Shown: one piece after another, positions 18,581 through 27,787 of the stretch
Layout of the letters: each line of letters starts with the position of its first letter
Position numbering within the stretch: the stretch's first letter is position 1
IMG/VR virus record: IMGVR_UViG_3300023202_000137
Span: 26,758 to 90,757 of that record
Source: a virus
Length of the DNA: 64,000 bases
Direction: 5' to 3' (one strand)
Notes under the pieces: model-generated
Database searches by the model: none
Told to the model about the DNA's origin: nothing
Seen by the model: only the letters and a program-made list of their open reading frames with translations
Position numbers and translations under genes: made by a program

Positions 18581-19285
18581 ATTTTGGCTACCCACCGGCA
18601 ACTCAGTGTCGAACTGAAAATCGCAGTGGGGACACTCAACATCAATAGTGGTCTCTATCCCACACCCTGCCCGGTCGAATTCTTCTCGAAGCTCCTGAGC
18701 CTGATCTGAGTCGAGGTTCTCGATCCAGGATCGCAATTGCTTCTTCTCTACCCCTTCCACTTCGATAATCTGCAGCAGCATCGACTCGGTTGCGAGCTGA
18801 TCCCGCTTCTCTGCTCGGATTCTCGTGTGAGCCTTCTGCACGTCAGCAGTGAGTAGCTTGAAATGCACCCTTGTTCCGTTGAGGGTGGTCTCGAATCGGT
18901 TTCCATCTTTGTAGATTCGTTCCGATTCCTCGGACAGCTTCTTTAGTTCGAGCTTATCGAGAGGTACCTCCCACTCAAACTGCTGTTTGCAGAGAGGGTT
19001 TACACACTGCTGACGAAAGGCAAAGTCCTTGCCGTAGGTGGCGATCCGCATCTGCATAACCGCGTAGAAATGATCTCCAACGAGAACGCGCGACCAATTT
19101 GGTCGACCACCGTCAGGAATGGGGTAGGGTCCAACTGCGGTGGTTTCCTCCCAGATTGAAGCCAGAACCTTGTTGAGGCCCGATCCGTTACGCGCCTGGC
19201 GCGTGTCGGAAAGGATGTTCTCTTCTTTGACTTTGAGTTTGCGGATGACCCCAGACAACCCGCTGGGGCAAGTGATTTCAGGCAT
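18497..19285 (-). CDS. tail assembly chaperone / T4 baseplate-protein family, short form
   Basis: A 262-residue protein resembling the T4 'base plate protein' family that occupies the tail-chaperone position in Mu-like phages. It begins MPEITCPSGLSGVIRKLKVK. A zinc-ribbon-like set of cysteines is spread over CVNPLCKQQFEWE (near residue 92) and CPHCDFQFD (near 222). Residues 233-238 (QNFFS) are encoded by AAAATTTTTTTT, a probable -1 slippage site. The residues after it (to the TAG at 18497) form a low-complexity tail of the unshifted product. Confidence 0.85.
   Translation of the reverse strand: MPEITCPSGLSGVIRKLKVKEENILSDTRQARNGSGLNKVLASIWEETTAVGPYPIPDGGRPNWSRVLVGDHFYAVMQMRIATYGKDFAFRQQCVNPLCKQQFEWEVPLDKLELKKLSEESERIYKDGNRFETTLNGTRVHFKLLTADVQKAHTRIRAEKRDQLATESMLLQIIEVEGVEKKQLRSWIENLDSDQAQELREEFDRAGCGIETTIDVECPHCDFQFDTELPVGSQNFFSRSKKRSQVQEDISESSQMQSSVRS
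18574..18585 (-). promoter_or_regulatory. probable -1 ribosomal frameshift site
   Basis: On the coding strand the run is AAAATTTTTTTT, read in frame 0 as cAA-AAT-TTT-TTT-TCT. It contains A-AAT-TTT, an X-XXY-YYZ heptamer, and also seven consecutive T. The -1 frame downstream is open for 81 further codons and ends just before the tape-measure start. This is the expected location for G/GT-type programmed frameshifting. Confidence 0.78.
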
Positions 19286-19341
19286 TGGAGCCTCCGTATC
19301 TTCGCGACCCTTATTGGTCGCGCTGTACCTGTTCTTCGACT

Positions 19342-19809
19342 CTAGCCGTCGCTAGGATCGAAGTAGTCATACGTCACGGTAACCGAGTTGATGGTGACTT
19401 CATCGGCGTTGTTATCCCAATCCCCTGCAACGAAGTTGGTGGGCCATGCTTTGTTGAGCTGCCACCGTCGAAGCTCGGAACCGTCACGATCTTGCTGCAC
19501 AACATCTGCGTCGCGCTTGTACTCTTCATCGACCAAACCGGTACCGGTCGCAGCGTCCGCCACTTCCTTGAACCAATTGTACAGGTCGAGATCTTCAGTG
19601 GCCCCACGCCCCAGGGTCACGTCGGAGAACGTCACACGCCCAGGACTCTTGTTGGGGATGATTGCGCCACCCTCGTAGTATTCGACCTTCGCCGCCTCTG
19701 CGGACAGCTCGCTCGCCGTTTGGAACCCGGCTCGGTCGAATCCGTCAACATCCACAATGAACTTGAACTTCTTGTGGAAGCTACGGGGATTTCCTTGCAG
19801 TGAAGGCAT
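19342..19809 (-). CDS. tail tube protein (T4 gp19-like)
   Basis: A 155-residue protein of the contractile-tail tube family. Landmarks are [19 protein letters not shown] at residues 11-29, VEYYEGG, '[21 protein letters not shown]' (residues 57-77) and a closing beta strand [13 protein letters not shown]. It directly follows the sheath gene with a 17-base gap and is present in many copies in the virion. Confidence 0.93.
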   Translation of the reverse strand: MPSLQGNPRSFHKKFKFIVDVDGFDRAGFQTASELSAEAAKVEYYEGGAIIPNKSPGRVTFSDVTLGRGATEDLDLYNWFKEVADAATGTGLVDEEYKRDADVVQQDRDGSELRRWQLNKAWPTNFVAGDWDNNADEVTINSVTVTYDYFDPSDG

Positions 19810-19826
19810 GGATCAACTCCTTGTGG

Positions 19827-21425
19827 CTACGCTGCCAGTTCCTCTTCCAGCGCACGCGTGTCTTGCGTCACCTTCAGGATGATGAACTCGGCAGGTTTGT
19901 TGGTTGCCAGCCCAATCCGCACGATGAGCTGCCCAGCAAACACTACCGAGGGTGGGTTGAGTGCGTCCGACGCGTCGATGAAGAACGCGGTTGCTGGATT
20001 CTGAGATCTGAATGCTTCGTTCCTCATCTGGGTAATGAGAAACGCGTTGATGGTACGTCGCACCCGCGCTCGCAATTGGGGGGTATTGTTCGAATGCTTC
20101 GCGAACAGAAGCCCAATCTTCAACGAGGTCTCGATGAAGATCACCCCACGCCGCTCTGCTACGAACGGGAAGTTGCCATCCCCCTTGAGGGTACGGCTCC
20201 CGTCGATGTGACGAGGGGTTCCAGTGAACGCAGTCAGAGGGTTGATGCGCTTGGGAAACACGATGTCCCGCTTGCGCTCGTCGAGAACTTGGTGTTGGGG
20301 CAACCCGTCCGGGTCGTCCTCGAATCCGACGCAGCCAAAGATGACTCCACGCTCGACACCCGCAGGGGACTGGTAGATTCCACCGGGTCGGCTGCTGTCG
20401 ATTCGAGCATACACCCCGACAATGAAGCCGGAAGGCGGTACCGTGATGGTATCACCGCTACCGAAGACTGCAGCGCTCGGATTGACGATCTTGATTCGAG
20501 GCCAGTAGATGGCCGCGAACTCACTTAGCCCAAGCAACGCAGCGGTGCTCTCGACGTAGGTTACGATAGCTGCAGCGTTGTTCGACGAGGGCGGGTCGAG
20601 TACCGCAAAGCAAGTTCCGTCGCGAGTCACTTCGCAATAGGTCACCATCGCGTTGTGGATGCCGGAGGTCGCTTGCCCGGGGACGATCAGCAGGGTGATG
20701 TTCTGGATGATATCCAGAGCACGTAGCCCAGTTGGACCTGCGTCGCTTCCGATGAAGTCGGTATCAGCGAGGGAAGTCAGGCCGTCGTCGCCACTGGTCA
20801 GGGAAAAGGTACCGTTGACCGGTCGGTCTTGCAGCGGGGTTCCCCCTGCGTCTTGATCGGTCACACTGATCAGGTTCGATCCTGCGCTGCCATTGACGAC
20901 AGTCTCGGCAAAGTTTGGAGACGTGTCATCCATGGTGAGGTTCGGGAAAACCTCTACGACAATACCGCCGTCGATCACGAACAGGTCGAACTCGGCAGCT
21001 TCACCGCTGGTTGCATCTGCGACTTCAACGTCGAGATCGTTAGCGTATGCCCCTGGTGTTTTGCCATCCACCTGCAGGGTGTTGTTCGGTCCGGTTGCGT
21101 CCTGGAGTGTGACTGTACCTACAACTGCGGTTGCGGTTCCGGGGTCTGTGATGTCCGTGTAGTGAACCGTACGAACGATCCACATCTGCTCGCCGCCATT
21201 GAGAAAAAACCCAAAGGCTGCCGTGGCTACGTCAGACGCTGTCGTGAAGCCACCAAAGACACGAACGTACTCATCGAAGCTGGTCACGAGTGTTGGAACA
21301 CCAACCGGACCTCGCTCCGTGATACCAACGACACCGACCACCGCAGTTGGCAGTGCAGGGATCGAACGGATCCGAGGTTCTTCTTCGATAATTACGATCT
21401 TGGAAGCGAGCAGTGCTTGGGACAT
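19827..21425 (-). CDS. contractile tail sheath protein
   Basis: A 532-residue sheath protein. The N-terminal arm includes VIIEEEPRIRSIPALPTAVV followed by VGITERGPVGVP, typical for sheath proteins. The C-terminal domain holds ALTAFTGTPRHIDGSRTLKG, FVAERRGVIFIETSLKIGL, RARVRRTINAFLITQMRNEA and FFIDASDALNPP. The inserted middle part (about 100-300) is beta-rich and surface-exposed in relatives. Confidence 0.95.
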   Translation of the reverse strand: MSQALLASKIVIIEEEPRIRSIPALPTAVVGVVGITERGPVGVPTLVTSFDEYVRVFGGFTTASDVATAAFGFFLNGGEQMWIVRTVHYTDITDPGTATAVVGTVTLQDATGPNNTLQVDGKTPGAYANDLDVEVADATSGEAAEFDLFVIDGGIVVEVFPNLTMDDTSPNFAETVVNGSAGSNLISVTDQDAGGTPLQDRPVNGTFSLTSGDDGLTSLADTDFIGSDAGPTGLRALDIIQNITLLIVPGQATSGIHNAMVTYCEVTRDGTCFAVLDPPSSNNAAAIVTYVESTAALLGLSEFAAIYWPRIKIVNPSAAVFGSGDTITVPPSGFIVGVYARIDSSRPGGIYQSPAGVERGVIFGCVGFEDDPDGLPQHQVLDERKRDIVFPKRINPLTAFTGTPRHIDGSRTLKGDGNFPFVAERRGVIFIETSLKIGLLFAKHSNNTPQLRARVRRTINAFLITQMRNEAFRSQNPATAFFIDASDALNPPSVVFAGQLIVRIGLATNKPAEFIILKVTQDTRALEEELAA

Positions 21426-21448
21426 TTTCGATTGGCCTCCGGTTCAGG

Positions 21449-21799
21449 TTAGCTCGACGCCTTGTCTGATTCCGCTTCGGCCCTGTCACGCCGCTTCGGT
21501 TGCGCTGCTGGTTTCGGCTTCGCCTTCTTTTTCCGCAGAGCTTTCATGTCGAGTTGCTTTTTGACTTCCGGGGCCTCCATTGCGGCCTCGGGAACGGAGA
21601 CTTCTGCCCCTGGGGGGAACCAAATCGCGCTTCCGTAATAACGATCAACGCGCCTGGTCTTCCGCTCGCCCGTACCTGTGTCATGGTGTAGCAGAGTTTG
21701 CTTGCCCTTGACTACTGGCAACTTCGCCTTCTCGCAGAGATCCGCTGGTATATTGCAGACGATCATATGGTTGGTCGTGTTTTCCAGCGTCTCACTCAT
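21449..21799 (-). CDS. hypothetical protein before sheath
   Basis: A 116-residue protein with a small folded N-terminal half (a 'HMIVCNIPADLCEKAKLPVV' region, then RRVDRYYGSAIWFPPGAEVS) and a Lys/Arg/Ala-rich disordered tail of about 45 residues. Not recognised. By position it may be a tail-assembly or sheath-initiation factor. Confidence 0.65.
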   Translation of the reverse strand: MSETLENTTNHMIVCNIPADLCEKAKLPVVKGKQTLLHHDTGTGERKTRRVDRYYGSAIWFPPGAEVSVPEAAMEAPEVKKQLDMKALRKKKAKPKPAAQPKRRDRAEAESDKASS

Positions 21800-21806
21800 T
21801 GCTACC

Positions 21807-24707
21807 TCACAAGGGCTCGATTTCTAGCGTCACGCATCCGTCGTCCGCGTCCAGCTCGAACGACTCTTGCTCCACTGGTAGTTCTATATCAAACCCACGG
21901 ATTACGAAAGAACCCTCAAAATGCCGCACGTTTGACCGGTTGGCCCTTGTGCGCACTGAGAAATCTGCCGTCACGTCCATCTCAAACCTGCAGACCCCGG
22001 CCCCAGGGTCATCTGGGTCGCGGTCCATCTCAAAAAACTTGTTCAGCTCAAAGAATCGCTCGATTTCCCCCAGCATGTCCAGCATTACAGCCGTTTTGTC
22101 TGCAGCCCCAACGAGGGTGAAAGTGAGGTCTACAGTACGGGGCACCTGGGGTGCCGAGAATTTTCTGCCGTCCTGTAGGTATTGTCGCTCGTTTACAGAG
22201 TAGAAGCGGTTGTTGGTCAGGTCTGGCCCTTGGACGATTACCGAGGGCAGCTCGGAGAGTTTGATCTGATCTAGCATGTCGTCCACGGTGTCGTCGTAGT
22301 CGATGTCCACGGTCATGCTGACGTTGGGATGAAACTGACGCTTGATGGTTCGCAGTAGCTCACGCACCCCTCGCTTCAGATTGGTAGAGGCTCCAAACTT
22401 TGGGCGTCGGTACTGGAAAACTTCAGGCAAAACGAGCACGTCACCAACTCCGCTCAACTCCCCCCCTGTCTCGGGGTCAAGTGCGACGATTCTGATATCC
22501 GATGGAGGGATTGGACTCACATCAGCATTGCCTCGGTAGGGCGGGACAACTGCGGTCATCAGTTCTTCAGTGAGCACACGTACGTCGGGGGAGGGCTCAC
22601 CATTGAACTCTACTCGCATTGTTCGAGGGTAGGTGCCGCCAACAAAACCAGGGGGCGGATCTGGTGGAAGACGAAACCCAGACCCAGTAAATACAGCAAG
22701 GTACCCACCGCTTGCAGGTGAGCCAACCTCACCCGTTGGGTTGTTTGGAACATCTACGCCCCCAGGAGGAACCGTGATGATCGGCAAAACCGAAGGCGCG
22801 ACGAATATCGACGTGCCTTGGATGATCTGACCAGAAAGCGCGAGCGGTAGACGATTCAGAGTCGTGGCGACAAAGGCTGACACTGCATCAATCTGCCCCT
22901 GAACAGAGGGCAGCAAGCGAAGACTTCCAGACAGTGCGCTTTGTCCGTCGATGTTTCCGCCGTCAATGGCCTCGGTCTCAACCATTGTACCTTGGAAAGT
23001 CGACACACCGTCGAGGGAGGCCTGCATTTGAACGATCTCCGCAAGCAGTCCCTCAAACCCCCCAGTGCTCCCAAGGGCTCCCTGCACCGCGAGTATCAGT
23101 CCAACCATGGCGTCGAGCGATGAGTTGCCGTCAACCTGTCCCTGAATAGCTCGTGCAACTGCGATGTCTGCCTGCAGCTCGCTCGTTGCTTCGATGGATC
23201 CAGGGGCGAGACTCAACTGGGGAAACGAAAGCGTACCGCTCAAATCCCCAGAGCCAACAATCGGGAAGGGGATCAGAACCATCGGGGTAAGGTTCATGTT
23301 TGCTTGAAGAGAAGAGACCCCCTCGATATCGGCAGTGATATCGTTTTCGCTTAGCAGCATGTTCCCTGCGATGTCCGATTGACCATCGACTGATCCATCG
23401 ACATTCAGCAGTGCTTCGAGTCGTGCTGCCTCTAGCGTTGAGGTCCCATCCATCTGCGCATTGATGTTGTCGAACGTGCGCAGGTTTGCGTCGAGGCTCC
23501 CAGATCCAGACACTAGCGCGCTCATGGCGAGGGGCGTTCTCTGCAGGGATGGGGCCCGTATGTCGCTGAACCCTACAACCTCACTTTCCATAACCGGGCC
23601 AGGGACGTAGGTCACATCGAGTCGGGGTTCTGCAAAGCTCAGGTTGTCCCAGGCTGCGAGCTGACGGTTACCAGAGGAACCACCCTGGACAATCAAAAAC
23701 ATTGGGTCGTTCGCAACGTAGTCGATGCTAGATGCGGACTTTTGGATCAGAGCACTGATGTCCGGGGAGACGAGTTGAGTCCCAGGTACAGTGACTCCTA
23801 TGTCCCAAGGGACCAGGGGTCCGTTGTTGATAGCTGGGCTCCAAACCTCGACCGCGAGATCAGCGCCTGCTGGGTAGTTCTGGAAGTCAACACCTTCCCC
23901 GGTACCGAAGTGCCACATCTCACCCTCGTCTTCGGGTGTAATGATGAATCCACTTCCTATTTCTGCTTGGATAAAATCAGTCGCGTTTGCCCTGAACGTT
24001 CCCCGGAGGACGATCACAATGCTCTGATTCTGAAGAAGCTCGATTCGATTGACTCCAGAGAAATCGAATCGAATGGCTGTCGAGCCCGTTGGAACAGTGT
24101 TTGCGGGCAGTGCCAGGCTGGTGGCCAATGGAGCACCAGTCGGAGATCCTTCAAGCGGTCCTGGTGTGAGGTCTGCAGCATAGATCTCTAGGAACAAATC
24201 TCCAGATGGGTTTCCTATTCGGCGAAGGTCCATGTCTACAGACCCAAGCTGAAAGGACTGCTCCAAAGTAATCCGCTGCCCAAGCTGTTGGTGTCGTGCA
24301 GGAGAGGAGTCGCGTCGAAGCTCCCAGAACTGGCTAGAAGCGTCTCGTGTGTCTTGCTGACTAACATCGCTCACGTCGTTTACGTTGAGCTTCATGTCGC
24401 CAAAGATCTGTCGGCTCCAACCAGTCCTGTTCAGCGGATCCCATTTCCCATCCGGCAGAGCGAGTGCAATGTTTGCGTTTTGAGTGCCTAACCTGTTTGC
24501 AGTGGCAACCATGGTGAGTGTTGCGCTTTGGATGTGTGCGGCTCGTGGGATATTTAGACCGCGAAATACCATCGCTGCGTTGGAGGTGATTCCAAAGAAA
24601 ACGTTTCCAACTGCTAGGTTAACGGCAGCACTGTTTTGCCTGTTCTGGAACCCGATAGACGATGTGTCGTCCGTAGAGCGGGAGATCGTACTGAATACGC
24701 TGGTCAT
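21807..24707 (-). CDS. large tail-associated protein with tandem 'GxSxL' repeats
   Basis: A 966-residue protein with four visible parts. Residues 1-370 are beta-sandwich-like. Residues 395-640 hold about ten degenerate repeats of 25-35 residues with the core (D/V)G-x-S-x-L-x-A-x-(L/M). Residues 640-760 resemble an IPT/TIG Ig-like domain (FTGSGFRLPPD, YPRTMRVEFNGEPSPD). Residues 765-966 are a compact alpha/beta domain (LKRGVRELLRTIKRQF through VRHFEGSFVIRGFDIELPV). The last domain may bind the tail or neck, and the repeats may form a projecting stalk. Function is inferred from layout and from the position just before the sheath. Confidence 0.75.
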   Translation of the reverse strand: MTSVFSTISRSTDDTSSIGFQNRQNSAAVNLAVGNVFFGITSNAAMVFRGLNIPRAAHIQSATLTMVATANRLGTQNANIALALPDGKWDPLNRTGWSRQIFGDMKLNVNDVSDVSQQDTRDASSQFWELRRDSSPARHQQLGQRITLEQSFQLGSVDMDLRRIGNPSGDLFLEIYAADLTPGPLEGSPTGAPLATSLALPANTVPTGSTAIRFDFSGVNRIELLQNQSIVIVLRGTFRANATDFIQAEIGSGFIITPEDEGEMWHFGTGEGVDFQNYPAGADLAVEVWSPAINNGPLVPWDIGVTVPGTQLVSPDISALIQKSASSIDYVANDPMFLIVQGGSSGNRQLAAWDNLSFAEPRLDVTYVPGPVMESEVVGFSDIRAPSLQRTPLAMSALVSGSGSLDANLRTFDNINAQMDGTSTLEAARLEALLNVDGSVDGQSDIAGNMLLSENDITADIEGVSSLQANMNLTPMVLIPFPIVGSGDLSGTLSFPQLSLAPGSIEATSELQADIAVARAIQGQVDGNSSLDAMVGLILAVQGALGSTGGFEGLLAEIVQMQASLDGVSTFQGTMVETEAIDGGNIDGQSALSGSLRLLPSVQGQIDAVSAFVATTLNRLPLALSGQIIQGTSIFVAPSVLPIITVPPGGVDVPNNPTGEVGSPASGGYLAVFTGSGFRLPPDPPPGFVGGTYPRTMRVEFNGEPSPDVRVLTEELMTAVVPPYRGNADVSPIPPSDIRIVALDPETGGELSGVGDVLVLPEVFQYRRPKFGASTNLKRGVRELLRTIKRQFHPNVSMTVDIDYDDTVDDMLDQIKLSELPSVIVQGPDLTNNRFYSVNERQYLQDGRKFSAPQVPRTVDLTFTLVGAADKTAVMLDMLGEIERFFELNKFFEMDRDPDDPGAGVCRFEMDVTADFSVRTRANRSNVRHFEGSFVIRGFDIELPVEQESFELDADDGCVTLEIEPL

Positions 24708-25144
24708 CTAAGGTGAATCCTCACCGTTTGGATTTCAGATTCAGGATCTACAGACTTCGCCTCAAACCCTTCTGCGGCAATCTCCATCTCCGCTTCGACT
24801 TCCGGGGACAGCGGAAACGAGGGGACAAGATCTCCCAGCAACTCTGCAACTCCGTCCTCCAGGCTTTGAAACTCTACGTTGTGGAACAACCCACCGCCGT
24901 AGATGTATCGAGTGACCGGATGAGCGATGGCGAAGAGGATTGCGTAGTCCTCATAAGGGGTTTCCGTCAGGTCCGGGTGTAGCTTCATCCATTTCTGGAT
25001 GATTGCTCCATAGCACTTTGCGATGTCCGACTGCTGATTGGTCGGCTCATAGGGCATCGTACGTATGTCGATCAACAAGACTGGCGTGGGCGTGTCCGTG
25101 AGCCCAAGCGTCTCTTCCAGAACTGGGAGCGACGTAAAAGACAT
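24704..25144 (-). CDS. hypothetical neck/tail-region protein
   Basis: A 146-residue soluble acidic protein. Not recognised. It lies between the tail-completion cluster and the large repeat protein, and overlaps the latter by 4 bases, so a neck or tail-terminator role is possible. No diagnostic motif is seen. Confidence 0.65.
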   Translation of the reverse strand: MSFTSLPVLEETLGLTDTPTPVLLIDIRTMPYEPTNQQSDIAKCYGAIIQKWMKLHPDLTETPYEDYAILFAIAHPVTRYIYGGGLFHNVEFQSLEDGVAELLGDLVPSFPLSPEVEAEMEIAAEGFEAKSVDPESEIQTVRIHLR

Positions 25145-25171
25145 GCCCCCATACTACCGGGGTGGTGGTGG

Positions 25172-25573
25172 TTAATCGAGACTGATGGTGATTTCACCAG
25201 CCGCAAATCGAGGCTGGTCGCCATCCCCGACAGTGCGAGCCACCGTCAGGGCGCCAGATCCCAAAAGGTTTCCCCCAGCAAGTTGGTCGAAAATGCCAAA
25301 GTGGGTGATATTCCCCCAGCTACCAGAAGCCAAAGGGAAGGTGATGTCGTTCGCGTTGTTCTTGCTTCCCCCTGCAGCAGCAGGCCACTGGGTCAGGTTG
25401 TTGGTCACCTGCACGCGGGCGTAGCCGTTACCTACTGGTTCTGCTAGGCCTGCTCCGTCGTCCCCTGGGTCTGCGGTGGACAACCCGATGTAGAGATCTC
25501 CAGGAGCGGAGTAGGCTGAGTTGCCAAACACATGGTCCAGCAGCTCGTTTTCTAGGAAGTCGGAAAAACTCAT
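25172..25573 (-). CDS. small tail-fibre-type structural protein (paralogue of 7944-8354)
   Basis: A 133-residue protein of the same family as the one at 7944-8354. It carries LYIGLSTADPGDDGAGLAEP, VGNGYARVQV and ASGSWGNITHFGIFDQLAGG, and also ends in a 'GEITISLD'-type strand. It lies in the neck region rather than at the tail tip, so the two copies may decorate different parts of the virion. It overlaps the tail-completion gene by 4 bases. Confidence 0.8.
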   Translation of the reverse strand: MSFSDFLENELLDHVFGNSAYSAPGDLYIGLSTADPGDDGAGLAEPVGNGYARVQVTNNLTQWPAAAGGSKNNANDITFPLASGSWGNITHFGIFDQLAGGNLLGSGALTVARTVGDGDQPRFAAGEITISLD

Positions 25574-26148
25574 GGTTTCAGCACCTTGTTGATCGTTTTT
25601 TCTACCCTGCCCTTCGCGCCTTTACGAAGCATTTCTGCCACCGGCTGAAAGGACGGTCGTGCTGGTACTCTTACCACCAACGTCGAGCGTACGGAAGATG
25701 GCGGGAGTAGCCCAGACTGACGAAACATCAGGCCGAGAAATCGACTCATCCCAGGGTTGAGCCGTATCACGCTCGTTGCCCCAAACTCCTGCACCGCGGC
25801 GACATTCACCAGGTCGTCACCATCCCGGTTTCGAGCAGAGCGCAGGACACCAACAAAGATCCCATCCGGTCGCTCGACCACTTTCAAAGAGCGCACGAGA
25901 TCTCCACCAGCGTTGAGTGGCTTCGTGCCCCTGAACCCACGGAAGCGACGAGTTGCAATGGTGAAGGGGGACAGCGGCTTGAATCTCTTTCCCCCGGGAG
26001 CGCCGCTTCGGATCCCTTTGACCAGCTCTGTACGGAACAGTTGGGCCTCGCGGCGTAGTGCAACCTTCAAAGCCAGGTCAGTAGTTGCTGGTCCGGTACG
26101 TAGGAAAAAGTCTGCTGCTTTCCATTGCCCGACGCGTACAATGCTCAA
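25570..26148 (-). CDS. tail completion / virion morphogenesis protein (P2 gpS or HK97 gp10-like)
   Basis: A 192-residue protein with a basic N-terminal helical part (LALKVALRREAQLFRTELVK), then APGGKRFKPLSPFTIATRR, and a core ending VAAVQEFGATSVIRL followed by VPARPSFQPVAEMLR. This is the pattern of the minor tail/virion morphogenesis families. Gene order connector, stopper-like, this gene supports the call. Confidence 0.82.
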   Translation of the reverse strand: MSIVRVGQWKAADFFLRTGPATTDLALKVALRREAQLFRTELVKGIRSGAPGGKRFKPLSPFTIATRRFRGFRGTKPLNAGGDLVRSLKVVERPDGIFVGVLRSARNRDGDDLVNVAAVQEFGATSVIRLNPGMSRFLGLMFRQSGLLPPSSVRSTLVVRVPARPSFQPVAEMLRKGAKGRVEKTINKVLKP

Positions 26149-26681
26149 GTTTGGACTCCCTGCTTACGCTCTCCCAGAGTACATAGTAGCAGGTTTCTAG
26201 TGGGGTGTGTGAGGTCGAGCCCAAAACCGATGGGTCTGGCTTCCGCGATGTAGAGCCCTGGAGGATTCTCGACCGCCTGCACGAGCTTTCCTTGTCGAGT
26301 GTAGATGGCGTTGAGTCTATCTCCCACCCCTATAAGCGAGTCGCCCGTGGTCGCGTCGACGAGACCGTACTTCTCCAAGTCTTTGTAATGGAACACCAGG
26401 CCCATGTTGGTGTCGGGGGCGTTGCCCGAGAGAAACTGGTTGAGCGCCTCGAACACGTCAGATTCGATCTGACACGGGATGCGGACCAGGGCTTTCTCGG
26501 CTCGTGTGGATGGTCCGACCTGTTGGTCCAGGTTCTCGATGATCGTGAGCGGTTCTCGGAAGTCTGCATCGTAGCCGCTTTCGAGCGGACCAGCGCCGTC
26601 GGGGTCTTCGGCTGTTGCTTCAGTGTCGAGCTGCGCAATCTCAGCCAAAAACTTGAAGATGAGGTCACCACGAAACGGCAC
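26145..26681 (-). CDS. probable head-closure / stopper-position protein
   Basis: A 178-residue protein, beta-rich in its second half (VGDRLNAIYTRQGKLVQAVE). No family was recognised with confidence. It occupies the slot between a gp6-like head-tail connector and a tail-completion protein, where the head-closure (stopper) protein is normally encoded. It overlaps both neighbours by 1-4 bases. Confidence 0.65.
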   Translation of the reverse strand: MPFRGDLIFKFLAEIAQLDTEATAEDPDGAGPLESGYDADFREPLTIIENLDQQVGPSTRAEKALVRIPCQIESDVFEALNQFLSGNAPDTNMGLVFHYKDLEKYGLVDATTGDSLIGVGDRLNAIYTRQGKLVQAVENPPGLYIAEARPIGFGLDLTHPTRNLLLCTLGERKQGVQT

Positions 26682-27787
26682 TACGCAGCCCCCAGCTTTG
26701 GCCCCCTGGCGAACATCAGCAGGATGTTATCGATCTCTGGATCTCCGGTGAATGGTCCCGGGGCTGCGCCGCCAAGGTTGTTCGTGTTCACCGCGAACTC
26801 AACCTCTTGATCGCGAGTTTTCAATCGCTTGATGGGCCCGCCTGGGACCGGATCGTCTCCTGCGGTAAATGCTTTTCCAATCAGTCGCTTCCCAACCAGC
26901 AATGTTGCGGCTCTACGGATCAAACGAGGCACATCTCCCATTGGTGACCCATCGGGCTCGGTGTACCCAAACGCGCCAGCAATTCGAATGTTCTGTTGCC
27001 CAAAGGGGAAAATGAAATTGGGAAACAGTGGTCGTTTGTCTTGGTTGGTGTTGCCGAGATAGTCCGTTAACCGAAAGAAACTGATCATCGGATTCTCGCG
27101 GTCGTCTGGATCTGAAAGGTTCTGGGTCAGATGACGGTTGTAGATGCTGATATCCTCTAGGTCTGTTGCGGTGGACACCAACTCGGAGCCAAACAGGTTC
27201 GATAGAATCTCCAGAGAACTCAAGCCAACGATAGGCTCGTCGAGAAGAAGGTCTGGGCTGTCTCTGCCGTCTACTGCAATCAGTTTTTGCGTCACCCCGA
27301 AGACTCGATTGGTGAAGTTTTCGATCATCTGGGAGGCAACAGCAATGGATTGCAGTACGCGTGCGTCGTCGGCCTGCGTCTCGGGTAAGTCCTCTGCACG
27401 AATCTCACTGATGAGCGCGTAGCATCGTTGGCCGAAAGGCTTGACCGTACCTTGCTCAATAACGTCGAACTCTTGCTCGAAGACTTGCTCAGGGTCTCCG
27501 TTGTTGACCACCAGAAACCACTTGATGCTGTGGAGTCCTTTTGGCTCCGCGCCGTCAACGGTGTAGTTCGCGATGAAAGCACCCTCGCCGATCTTGTGGT
27601 TCACGAGATCTACGGGCTCGCGGTTTGGTGCAGGAGTCGGGAACACCTGGACCGGTGCCCCGCCCGTACGGTTGAAGATTTGAAACTCTAAGGAGAATGG
27701 ATCTTGGAGTATTCCAGCAGACTGGATGAAAGCACTCAGCACCGGGTTGGTAGTTGAGTTGGCTTCATTCTGTGCAAGGAATCTCAC
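26681..27787 (-). CDS. head-tail connector, gp6-like, with extra N-terminal domain
   Basis: A 368-residue protein. Residues about 140-330 follow the gp6-like adaptor pattern: DARVLQSIAVASQMIENFTN and RVFGVTQKLI, then IRIAGAFGYTEP and DVPRLIRRAATLLVGKRLIG. The first 130 residues form an additional beta-sandwich-like domain, absent from minimal adaptors, that carries EGAFIANYTVDGAEP. It docks under the portal. Confidence 0.8.
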   Translation of the reverse strand: MRFLAQNEANSTTNPVLSAFIQSAGILQDPFSLEFQIFNRTGGAPVQVFPTPAPNREPVDLVNHKIGEGAFIANYTVDGAEPKGLHSIKWFLVVNNGDPEQVFEQEFDVIEQGTVKPFGQRCYALISEIRAEDLPETQADDARVLQSIAVASQMIENFTNRVFGVTQKLIAVDGRDSPDLLLDEPIVGLSSLEILSNLFGSELVSTATDLEDISIYNRHLTQNLSDPDDRENPMISFFRLTDYLGNTNQDKRPLFPNFIFPFGQQNIRIAGAFGYTEPDGSPMGDVPRLIRRAATLLVGKRLIGKAFTAGDDPVPGGPIKRLKTRDQEVEFAVNTNNLGGAAPGPFTGDPEIDNILLMFARGPKLGAA

